A stretch of 64,000 nt of DNA from an uncultured Lachnospiraceae bacterium (GTDB lineage: Bacteria > Bacillota > Clostridia > Lachnospirales > Lachnospiraceae): NCBI GenBank assembly GCA_900314295.1, contig OMUU01000034.1, positions 1 through 64,000 on the forward strand, read 5' to 3'. Under the pieces are notes generated by a model. That model had not been told where the DNA came from and searched no databases. It was given only the letters and a program-made list of their open reading frames with translations. This document shows, piece after piece, positions 43,438 to 50,434 of this stretch (position 1 is its first letter; every line of letters starts with the position of its first letter). The translations under genes were made by a program, and so were the position numbers.

Positions 43438-43548
43438 CCATAGCGTATACGGTTTTAAAAGTTTTTTTTCATGCCGGCAACACTTCGCAAAAGGCGGGCG
43501 TTACTGTTCACTCACAACTATGTACGGCAAGGATTTTACAGTCCTGTT

Positions 43549-43620
43549 GCCTTCGAAATCGCAAAAGTCTCTTACGCGCGCTTCGCGTGCGACGAGTCCT
43601 TCTGCGTTTTCGAAGAGCTT
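43549..43620 (+). repeat. Family B palindromic repeat, copy 4
   Basis: Full copy, CTTCGAAATCGCA ... CTGCGTTTTCGAAG around TTACGCGCGCTTCGCGTGCGAC. It is preceded by TACGGCAAGGATTTTACAG (43523-43541), which recurs as TACGGCAAAGATTTTACAG at 43781-43799. The 43640-43840 stretch carries more hairpins (GCTGCTTCGCAG) and no gene. Confidence 0.85.
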
Positions 43621-43853
43621 TTTTGCTTTGATACTGTATAGGCTTCCGTGTCACTTCGCTGCTTCGCAGTTTCCGCGCTACGGAACTCACGCTATATTGT
43701 ATCACAAACCCTGCCGTTTCCGGTTCATCTTTTTTGCCCGTTGCAGCGCCCGAAGAAACAGGTGTTCACTCGCCACCATATACGGCAAAGATTTTACAGT
43801 CCTGTTGCTATTCGCAAACCGGCTGCAACAAACATGTATAAAGAAAACAACTC

Positions 43854-43882
43854 TTGATATGAAATATTTATTAAACTATAAT
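43854..43882 (+). promoter_or_regulatory. Promoter of the RlmI-like methyltransferase gene
   Basis: TTGATA (43854-43859), 17-base spacer, perfect TATAAT (43877-43882). The transcript would start near 43890 and include the repeat at 43893-43934. Confidence 0.75.
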
Positions 43883-43892
43883 CAAGTATTAC

Positions 43893-43934
43893 TGTAGGAT
43901 TGCGCGAGTGCGAAGCCCCAAGCAATCCGCACGC
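43893..43934 (-). repeat. GGATTGC palindrome, inverted copy
   Basis: Minus strand GCGGATTGCTTGGGGC ... CGCAATCCTACAGTA, related to 6303-6348 and 12930-12980. It lies in the leader of the plus-strand methyltransferase gene. Confidence 0.6.
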
Positions 43935-44024
43935 ATATCGCATAATGCGGTAAGGCCAAAACGCCGCGTTAGCCAGACAAAGCCGGGGCCCTATATGGGC
44001 GTTTCCGGAGATGCAGGAGGAGCC

Positions 44025-45308
44025 ATGAGTGAAATCAAGGAAGTTCAACAACTGGAAGATATTCTGAGTATGGAGGCTGATACTGAACCGGACCGGGATC
44101 TGGCAGAAGACGCTTCGATTACCCTGAAGAAGGGAGAAGGACGTACCCTGAAGAAAGGCGGTTTCTGGGTTTTTGACAATGAAATTGCCACCGTAACGGG
44201 AGATTTTTCAAATGGCGGCATCGTTTCCGTACGTGATTTTGACGGCTATTTTATGGGGTACGGCTTTATCAATACCCGGTCACGGATCCGGATCCGGATG
44301 CTGACGAGAGATAAGGACGAAAAGGTTACTCCCGCGCTTCTGAAGCGCAGAGTACAGGCGGCATGGAATTACCGAAAACAGGTGATTGATACCTCCAGCT
44401 GCCGGATCATCTTTGGAGATGCCGATGCTCTTCCCGGTATGACGATCGATAAATACGAGGACATTCTCGTTGTGGAATCTCTTGCGCTCGGCATCGACCG
44501 GCTCAAGGATCTTATCTTGAAGGCGCTGGTCGATGTTCTTGCTGAAGATGGAATACAGATTCGCGGCATCTTTGAGCGCAGCGACGCCAGGGTGCGAGAA
44601 AAAGAGGGGCTCCCCAGAGTCAAAGGCTTCCTTTCCGCTCCCTTTGACACAGACGTCCGCATTACGGAGAACGGTATCCGCTACATCGTGGACGTTCGCG
44701 ACGGCCAGAAGACCGGATTCTTTCTGGATCAGAAGCTGAACCGGAAGGCCATCTGGCCCATCTGCCGGAACGCCGAGGTTCTCGACTGCTTTACACACAC
44801 CGGCTCCTTCGGACTGAACGCGGCGTCTGCCGGAGCAAAGCATGTCATTTCGGTTGACGCGTCGGATACGGCTATCGAGCAGGCTCGAAAAAACGCGGCG
44901 ATCAACGGCCTGACCGACCGGGTTGATTATCAGGTTGCCGATGTCTTCGATCTCCTCCCGGAACTCGAAAAGCAGAACAGACAATTTGATGTTGTGATTC
45001 TGGATCCGCCCGCATTCACAAAATCAAGGAATTCCATCAAGGCTGCCGCAAAGGGCTACCGCGAAATCAACCTCCGGGGAATGCGCCTGGTAAAGGACGG
45101 CGGATTCCTTGCGACCTGTTCCTGCTCCCACTTCATGGATCAGGAGCTCTTTGCCAGGACCATTGCCCAGGCGGCAAGAGACGCCCATGTCCGGCTTCGC
45201 CAGGTCGAGTTTCGCACCCAGGCTCCGGATCACCCGATCCTTTTTGCATCAGAAGACGACTCCTACTACCTGAAATTCTACATCTTCCAGGTTATCCGGG
45301 AATATTAA
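44025..45308 (+). CDS. RlmI-like 23S rRNA (cytosine-C5) methyltransferase
   Basis: A 427-residue S-adenosylmethionine-dependent methylase. About 40 acidic residues precede a PUA domain (KKGEGRTLKKGGFWVFDNEI); a middle domain has FGDADALPGMTIDKYEDILVV; the Rossmann part has DCFTHTGSFGLNAASAGAKHV, the aspartate of SVDASDTAI, VILDPPAF (catalytic-loop DPPAF) and ATCSCSHFM, with cysteines in the catalytic position. RlmI makes m5C1962 in E. coli 23S rRNA; RlmI/RlmK-like genes are common in Firmicutes. ATG 44025 follows AGGAGG; plus strand. Confidence 0.88.
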   Translation: MSEIKEVQQLEDILSMEADTEPDRDLAEDASITLKKGEGRTLKKGGFWVFDNEIATVTGDFSNGGIVSVRDFDGYFMGYGFINTRSRIRIRMLTRDKDEKVTPALLKRRVQAAWNYRKQVIDTSSCRIIFGDADALPGMTIDKYEDILVVESLALGIDRLKDLILKALVDVLAEDGIQIRGIFERSDARVREKEGLPRVKGFLSAPFDTDVRITENGIRYIVDVRDGQKTGFFLDQKLNRKAIWPICRNAEVLDCFTHTGSFGLNAASAGAKHVISVDASDTAIEQARKNAAINGLTDRVDYQVADVFDLLPELEKQNRQFDVVILDPPAFTKSRNSIKAAAKGYREINLRGMRLVKDGGFLATCSCSHFMDQELFARTIAQAARDAHVRLRQVEFRTQAPDHPILFASEDDSYYLKFYIFQVIREY

Positions 45309-45390
45309 GGCACGGAATCACCGGGGATCGACATCGGACGGAACGCGGAGACCGGACACGTCCTGCTTTGTGCGCGCGCCCCTGTGCATC

Positions 45391-45440
45391 GAAAGAGGAG
45401 CTGTCCTGCAGATCACAGATCTCCGGACAGCTCTTCTTTC
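45391..45440. terminator. Bidirectional terminator between methyltransferase and cbiO
   Basis: GAGCTGTCC (45398-45406) and GGACAGCTC (45425-45433), flanked by GAAAGAG and TTCTTTC. It overlaps the last codons of cbiO and serves convergent genes. Confidence 0.7.
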
Positions 45441-46219
45441 GTATGCGTATGATGTTCGATTCCCTCCTCCACCAGCATCTCTTCCTCCTCTGACTTCGGA
45501 TGAAGAACATGGCAGTGCCGGTGCGTGTGATAGAACACCTGAAGTTCTTCAGCCTCATGCTCTTCGTTAAAAAAGATATGCCGGTCCGCCAGATGTTCCG
45601 CCAGTTCTTCATTGTGCGTTGCTATGATCATGGTTTTCCCCGCCTTTTTCAGCTTCAGAAGAAAAGCGATCAGCCACTCCTGTGTCGGACGGTCCAGACC
45701 GGCAAGCGGTTCATCCAGGACCAGAATCTCCGGATTCATGGAAAGAATGCAGGCGATCGCTACCTTCTTTTTCTCCCCGCCGCTCAAATGATAGGGCGCC
45801 CGGTCTCTCAGCTTATCAATATCCAGAAGCCGGATCACATCATCCACTCTCTGCTTTATCTGCTCCTCCTCCAGTCCCATCTGCAGCGGGCCGAACGCAA
45901 TCTCTTCCTCCACATTCGAACAAAACAGCTGCACATCTGAGTTCTGAAATACAAAACCGATTTTCTGATGAAACCACTTTGCAAACTTGTTGTTTTTCAG
46001 ACTCTCCTCGGAAATTTCTCTTCCCTCGAACAGATAACTGCCCTCATTTGCAAAAACCAGGCCGTTGATCAGCTTCAGCAGCGTAGATTTCCCGCTTCCG
46101 TTTGCGCCCTCCAGAATGATGGTCTCACCCTTCCGGATCTCAAGATTGATGTAGCGCAGCGCAATGTGATCGTCATATGCATAGCAGATATCCTTCAGCT
46201 GCAATATTGTGTCACTCAT
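45413..46219 (-). CDS. cbiO: ECF-type cobalt transporter ATPase CbiO, His-rich tail
   Basis: A 268-residue ATPase. Walker A ANGSGKSTLLKLING, Q-loop FVFQNSDVQLF (ECF pattern), signature HLSGGEKKKVAIACIL, Walker B ILVLDEPLAGLD, H-loop IATHNEE. The last 45 residues have His-rich FYHTHRHCHVLH and HHTHT segments with acidic runs that could hold metal. Last gene of the cobalt operon; a 21-base gap follows cbiQ. Confidence 0.93.
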   Translation of the reverse strand: MSDTILQLKDICYAYDDHIALRYINLEIRKGETIILEGANGSGKSTLLKLINGLVFANEGSYLFEGREISEESLKNNKFAKWFHQKIGFVFQNSDVQLFCSNVEEEIAFGPLQMGLEEEQIKQRVDDVIRLLDIDKLRDRAPYHLSGGEKKKVAIACILSMNPEILVLDEPLAGLDRPTQEWLIAFLLKLKKAGKTMIIATHNEELAEHLADRHIFFNEEHEAEELQVFYHTHRHCHVLHPKSEEEEMLVEEGIEHHTHTKEELSGDL

Positions 46220-46240
46220 TTCTTTACCCTTCTATGTCAT

Positions 46241-47053
46241 TCATACTGCTTTCTCCAGAAAATAATACAGCAACGTCACTGCAGCCATCAGCACAACATA
46301 CAAGATATCCTTCCTGGCGAACAGCTTTTTCTTCATCGAGTAGTACTCTCCCTCGAATCCTCTGCACTGCATCGCCCCGTACATCTCCTCCGCCATCTCT
46401 CTCGAACGAAGAAAGACATTTCCGAGGACACCGGAAAGTGATGCGTTCTTGTCCCTGTTCCTTCCTACAGAACGCAGCTTCATTGCGGTCAGGATATTGA
46501 CGCACATATCCCCGAGTATCACAATGTATTTCAGCGTAATATCAAACGTGAAGATAAAAACATTCGGCACATGAAACACTCTAAGTGCACCGGTCAGCCG
46601 ATTCCAGGGAGTCGTGACCGACAGAAATGACAGGATGCTGACCGAGAGAAAAACCTTCAGGGAAACCGTCAGCATCGTCGACGGCTGCCCGAGAAAAACA
46701 GCCGGCAACAGAATCAGCATACTCAGCAGAGCTGCGGCCAATGCGCTCCGCAGAATCCTCCCGAGATGTTTCGCGGGAAGAATGCAATACCTTGCCAGGC
46801 AAATCGCCAGCATACAGTACAGAAAGAAGGCATTTGTGCACAGCGCCGTCAGAACGATAACGTACAGAATACCGATCATTTTCACTGCCGGGCTTGCCCC
46901 CTCTGGCCGGATTTTTCCATCCTCTCTGGCACTGGACAAAACTCCCATAAGCTTCAATATGGTCTTTGTGATAAAATTTTCCCGGTCCTTCGGCGGATCG
47001 TAAGCATCATCGGCGATTAACCAGTCGGGAATTCCGTTTTCCGCAGTTGTCAT
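46241..47053 (-). CDS. cbiQ: ECF cobalt transporter transmembrane protein CbiQ
   Basis: A 270-residue T-component with about six hydrophobic segments. The coupling helices have the pair of ECF short signatures: AMKLRSVGRNRDKNAS and ARxxQCRGFEGEYY-like AMQCRGFEGEYY, which touch the ATPase. The N-terminus is long and acidic (about 35 residues). It connects CbiM and CbiO. The ATG has AAAGGG; a 90-base gap separates it from cbiM. Confidence 0.92.
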   Translation of the reverse strand: MTTAENGIPDWLIADDAYDPPKDRENFITKTILKLMGVLSSAREDGKIRPEGASPAVKMIGILYVIVLTALCTNAFFLYCMLAICLARYCILPAKHLGRILRSALAAALLSMLILLPAVFLGQPSTMLTVSLKVFLSVSILSFLSVTTPWNRLTGALRVFHVPNVFIFTFDITLKYIVILGDMCVNILTAMKLRSVGRNRDKNASLSGVLGNVFLRSREMAEEMYGAMQCRGFEGEYYSMKKKLFARKDILYVVLMAAVTLLYYFLEKAV

Positions 47054-47143
47054 TTCATTGTATCCCTTTCAAAAGTATCATTACGGATTGCTCCACACTC
47101 CCTCTGCATTAAGGATCCGGCATACACACAGGGAGCGGCTTTC

Positions 47144-48193
47144 TTAGTTTCCTTTAACGGAAGTCTCTGAGATTTTCTGCTTTTGAAAATTCACTTTTTC
47201 TTTCATCGATGCCGCGATAATACGGAAAATGATGATCAACAGAAGCACACCGATGACCGCAGAGAGAATATATCCTGCCACTTCCGGAAGCCCTGCGATC
47301 GAATAGTCCGGCAGCAGCGCATTCAGAGAAAACCCCTTTGTCATTCCTTCCGGCGTATAGCCAAGCGCCTTCCCTTTGCTGACTACTGACGCAATCTCAT
47401 CGGCGCCCCATTCCCCCCAGGCGGTTCCTGTAGCGAGAAGACCCAGCGGCACAGCACAGACCAAAGCTACCAGAAGGATTACCAGAGGTTTTACCCCTGA
47501 CTTCCCGGCTTCCTGTTCCCGGGATGCATCCGGAAGAATTCCCGGCGAGGTGCGAAGCACATAGGCGAGCACCGCAACGGTAAAAATCACCTCGACAACG
47601 CCGGCAATGGTCAGATGTCCGAGCATCATAGCCGGGATCGCAATAGAAAGTCCATACGGACAATAAAGCGCCTGGCCGGACGCCGTGTGAAAGAGGGCGG
47701 GCTGAATACCAAACTCGACAGCCGCACAAAATGCAGCGGCATTGATTCCGATATATCCTCCGACTCCGGCAGCAACCAGCCTTCCCTTGTCCGTCTTTGT
47801 TCTCTTGCGGATCAGGCTGTAAATGCCGTATCCGAGATATGGCAGAACAAACGCCATATTAAAACAGTTCGCCCCGAACGCCAGAATACCTCCGTCTCCG
47901 AAGAGCAATGCCTGAATCAGCAGCGCAATGGTCACCGAGATGCAGGCGGCGTTTGGCCCGAGCAGCAGCGCAATCAGTGTTCCTCCCACTGCATGCCCCG
48001 TCGTTCCTCCGGGAAGCGGCACATTAAACATCATCGCAACAAAGGAAAATGCGGCAGCCACCCCCATCAGAGGCATCTTTGATTTCGGTATTTCAACCTT
48101 GATTTTCTTCACCGCGTGTACCCACACCGGAATCATCACTGCCGTCATCACCGCACAGGTCTGCGGGCTCAGATAATTTTCAGGAATATGCAT
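47144..48193 (-). CDS. cbiM: Cobalt S-component CbiM fused with CbiN-like segment
   Basis: A 349-residue membrane protein. It begins MHIPENYLSPQTCAVM, the CbiM N-terminus whose amine and His2 bind Co(II), and has about seven N-terminal helices with GGTTGHAVGGTL and GDGGILAFGANCFNMAF. The C-terminal part from about 240 has a LLPDYSIAGLPEVAGYILSAVIGV segment and two more helices, corresponding to a PDGLE/CbiN-like domain fused on. Start 48193 has AAAGGTAGGG; extensions upstream would lose the crucial N-terminus. The operon imports cobalt, probably for cobalamin. Confidence 0.93.
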   Translation of the reverse strand: MHIPENYLSPQTCAVMTAVMIPVWVHAVKKIKVEIPKSKMPLMGVAAAFSFVAMMFNVPLPGGTTGHAVGGTLIALLLGPNAACISVTIALLIQALLFGDGGILAFGANCFNMAFVLPYLGYGIYSLIRKRTKTDKGRLVAAGVGGYIGINAAAFCAAVEFGIQPALFHTASGQALYCPYGLSIAIPAMMLGHLTIAGVVEVIFTVAVLAYVLRTSPGILPDASREQEAGKSGVKPLVILLVALVCAVPLGLLATGTAWGEWGADEIASVVSKGKALGYTPEGMTKGFSLNALLPDYSIAGLPEVAGYILSAVIGVLLLIIIFRIIAASMKEKVNFQKQKISETSVKGN

Positions 48194-48376
48194 GAAACAA
48201 ACCCTACCTTTCACTTTATATGTCCAGTCGCATCTGCTAGTCACGTGCGCACATAAAAAGATGCCCGCACAGGTGGATGCGCGCGCCCATTGGCGCGCAA
48301 GGCCGACGAATGCCGACCTGTCTGGTCAATGCATATGATAGCGCGTTCACAGACAAAAAAGAAGCTGGGTAGGGGG
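48194..48376 (-). promoter_or_regulatory. Structured leader upstream of cbiM
   Basis: The 183-base gap between the DUF3786 gene and cbiM holds on the minus strand an ACAGGT/ACCTGT helix (48316-48321 with 48269-48274) that encloses a GGC/GCC hairpin and a GCGCGCC/GGCGCGC stem (48281-48298). A competing CGCAC/GTGCG helix (48266-48270 with 48245-48249) uses two of the same bases. A cobalt-sensing leader is plausible, but I cannot match it to the NiCo or cobalamin riboswitch with certainty. No B12 box is seen. Confidence 0.4.
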
Positions 48377-49042
48377 TTATTTTTTCAGAAATTCCAGAAC
48401 ATTTTCAAAAGCACTCATGCAGGTGTCAATGATCTCCGCCAGATCGTAAGTACCGAAAGCCGCCGGGAAATTACTGGAAAACAGGATCTGTGCGGAAGGC
48501 GCGAACTCCTCGTCGCCGTTCCAGAACAGGAAACGAATCGACAGTCCGTCCAGAAATTCAAGCTCCCACGCCCGGTCCGCCCCATGGATATGCTCCGCGC
48601 CGATATATTCCATAATATCTTCGAATTCATCGAGATGAGTTCCAAACCGTTCTGCGAGCCTGCGCAAACAGCGCCTTTCAAACTGCCGGGCGTATACCTC
48701 ACCGGATGGCAGTTCCCGAAATGCCATGAATTCTCCATTTTGCGGAAAAACCGTCGCATGAAGCAGGTATCTTCCGATCAGAACTCTGCCGGAAGGCAGC
48801 CCCTCGAAGCCGTAAGGGTCTACTCCGTCAGCCGGCTCGATCCTCAGCCCCGGGTGACTGACATAATATTCTTTTCCCATAAAGGAGATGCTGAAGCGCT
48901 CACAGATATAATCGAAAGGAAGTCCGAGCCTGTTTGCGATATGTGTCGGCTCCGTCGCTGCATATTTCGTCTGATAATGCGCGAAAAGCTCTTCCTCCGG
49001 GATCACCGACCCGTCTTCTGTGTCGAATGTATTCATTTTCAT
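48377..49042 (-). CDS. DUF3786 family protein
   Basis: A 221-residue soluble protein, no signal peptide. It has ANRLGLPFDYICERFSISFMGKEYYVSHPG, then FLDGLSIRFLFWNGDEEFAPSAQILFSSNFPAAFGTYDLAEI, the pattern I know as DUF3786 in anaerobes; the name is from memory. Function unknown. It lies between the CsoR-type regulator (7 bases) and the cbiM leader, so it is likely co-transcribed with the regulator and may be metal related. Confidence 0.75.
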   Translation of the reverse strand: MKMNTFDTEDGSVIPEEELFAHYQTKYAATEPTHIANRLGLPFDYICERFSISFMGKEYYVSHPGLRIEPADGVDPYGFEGLPSGRVLIGRYLLHATVFPQNGEFMAFRELPSGEVYARQFERRCLRRLAERFGTHLDEFEDIMEYIGAEHIHGADRAWELEFLDGLSIRFLFWNGDEEFAPSAQILFSSNFPAAFGTYDLAEIIDTCMSAFENVLEFLKK

Positions 49043-49048
49043 TTTCCC

Positions 49049-49414
49049 TCACTTAATAAACTGATCAATTGCCTTATTCAACTCCTCGATTTCCTTCATA
49101 TCCCCGCTCTCAATAGCATCAACCATGCAATGCTCCAGATGATCCTTCAGGATCACCTTCCCCGTGCTGTTCAGTGCCGACTTTACCGCTGCGAGCTGAA
49201 TCAGAACATCACTGCAGTCTCTGCCCTCTTCAACCATTCTCTTCACCATGCTGAGGTGACCGATCGCCCTGGAAAGGCGGTTGACTACCGCCTTCGTATT
49301 ATGATGTGTATGCGTGTGTGTATGCTCATGCGTGTGTGTGATTTCTGTTCCATCCTCCAGCACATGGGTATGCCGGACATTTGACAGAATCGTTTTCTCC
49401 TTCTGTTCCGCCAT
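49049..49414 (-). CDS. CsoR/RcnR/FrmR-family metal-sensing repressor with His-rich N-terminus
   Basis: A 121-residue all-helical repressor. Cys67, His92 and Cys96 have the spacing (25 and 4) of the Cys-His-Cys Cu(I) site in CsoR, RLSRAIGHLSMVKRM is the DNA-facing part, and HCMVDAIESGDMKEIEELNKAIDQ is the typical end. An extension of about 40 residues before the fold carries nine or more His (ITHTHEHTHTHTHHNT), coded by a TGTGTATG-type repeat. It is upstream of cobalt import genes. ATG 49414 follows AAGGAGGGAAA. Which metal it senses is open. Confidence 0.88.
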   Translation of the reverse strand: MAEQKEKTILSNVRHTHVLEDGTEITHTHEHTHTHTHHNTKAVVNRLSRAIGHLSMVKRMVEEGRDCSDVLIQLAAVKSALNSTGKVILKDHLEHCMVDAIESGDMKEIEELNKAIDQFIK

Positions 49415-49578
49415 TTTCCCTCCTTGAATCATTTTTCAAAGAAAAAAAGAGCCGACCGCGAAATCCTCTGGTTCCTGCGGCAGACCCGTTTTCTTCTTGT
49501 TACGCGTTTTCTTCCTTCCCATCGACGATTCCATTTGACAACACAAAAACGTCTTCCGGTTTCCCTTCCGTTATTTCA

Positions 49579-49623
49579 GCACACGAATACTTCGCATTCG
49601 GCTGCGGCTCATTGTTCGTGTAA
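49579..49623 (+). repeat. Family A intergenic repeat, partial copy 4
   Basis: Only the right half: GCACACGAATACTTCGC, ATTCGGCTGCGGC and TGTTCGTGTAA. It ends at the stop codon of the unknown exported-protein gene. The rest of the 49433-49578 gap shows nothing recognisable. Confidence 0.75.
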
Positions 49624-50154
49624 TTAAATCGTCAGGATGCTGCCAAGATCAATATCCTGGCACATCGTTCTGCGAAATTCCAGGTATTCTTCGTGATAGA
49701 CCGCATTTCTTCTCGCTCTGACACGACGGATCAATGTGATCGTCAACGCCCAGAACAGAAGAAACGTCCATACAAACAACACCATGAACGGGGTGATGAT
49801 ATCGACATAGCCGGTCGCCGCATTTCCCGCGGCAATCGTTACCGCCGGAGTGGTGCTCTGCGTACTTCCGCCGACCGCACTGCTGTTCTCGGCTCCCGCA
49901 GGAGACGTATTCCCGGAAGATGATCCGGCCCCGGCTGATGCAGACGCCCCTGCGCCGGCGGTGCCGGAAACAGAGGATGCAGCCGGTGTTCGATTTTCCG
50001 AGGATGTCGCGGAATTCCGTACAACCGTTCTCGTTGTTCCTCCTCCCACCAGATCACGGCCTGCTGCAAATACACTCGTTGCGCATCCGAGCATGCTTAA
50101 CGTAAGTGCAACAACGATTAATATTTTTGTAAACCTATTTTTGGCCCCTCTCAT
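49624..50154 (-). CDS. Unknown exported, membrane-anchored small protein
   Basis: A 176-residue protein I do not recognise. A signal peptide (residues 1-30, VFA cleavage) with a Cys in LSMLGCATS that could be lipidated; an extracellular Ser/Ala/Gly/Thr-rich stretch (about 40-105, low complexity, likely extended); one membrane helix (ITPFMVLFVWTFLLFWALTITLI, about 115-137); and a basic then acidic cytoplasmic tail (RRVRARRNAVYHEEYLEFRRTM). The ATG 50154 has AGAGGGAG. It has its own promoter and is flanked by terminators. A sensor, wall-spanning anchor or holin-like role is possible, none supported. Confidence 0.7.
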   Translation of the reverse strand: MRGAKNRFTKILIVVALTLSMLGCATSVFAAGRDLVGGGTTRTVVRNSATSSENRTPAASSVSGTAGAGASASAGAGSSSGNTSPAGAENSSAVGGSTQSTTPAVTIAAGNAATGYVDIITPFMVLFVWTFLLFWALTITLIRRVRARRNAVYHEEYLEFRRTMCQDIDLGSILTI

Positions 50155-50219
50155 TACAATACTCCCTCTTTCCACAGTAAAACCAGTACTGAATCCCTTT
50201 TATTCTCTGGTTGTTTACG

Positions 50220-50225
50220 ATTATA
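50220..50225 (-). promoter_or_regulatory. Extended -10 promoter of the unknown exported-protein gene
   Basis: Minus strand TGATATAAT about 65 bases before the ATG, just after the T tract of the hairpin at 50244-50269. -35 is poor (TTTTTT). Confidence 0.55.
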
Positions 50226-50238
50226 TCACAGTTTTTAC

Positions 50239-50275
50239 AGCAAAAAAAGCCTTTATTTCCAGGCTTTTTACTTTT
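50239..50275. terminator. Bidirectional terminator
   Basis: AAAAAGCCT (50244-50252), loop TTATTTCC, AGGCTTTTT (50261-50269): A-run and T-run make it work on both strands. On the minus strand it lies between the flippase gene and the exported-protein gene. Confidence 0.7.
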
Positions 50276-50361
50276 ACCGTCTTTCCTGTTACAGATAGTG
50301 TCCAATCCGGACAGATACCACTAGATCTTGTGTAACAACGTGTAAAATTCATTAACAAGTA

Positions 50362-50400
50362 TGTAACAAAATTCCCGGGCTGAATTCGCCCGGGAATTGG
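50362..50400 (-). terminator. Terminator of the flippase gene
   Basis: Minus strand AATTCCCGGGC, loop GAATTCA, GCCCGGGAATT, followed by TTGTTAC; 11-pair stem, 35 bases past the flippase stop codon. Repeated TGTAACA-like sequences (50332-50368) lie just beyond. Confidence 0.75.
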
Positions 50401-50434
50401 TTTATGTAATATTTTATTAATATCTTGCTGCTCT

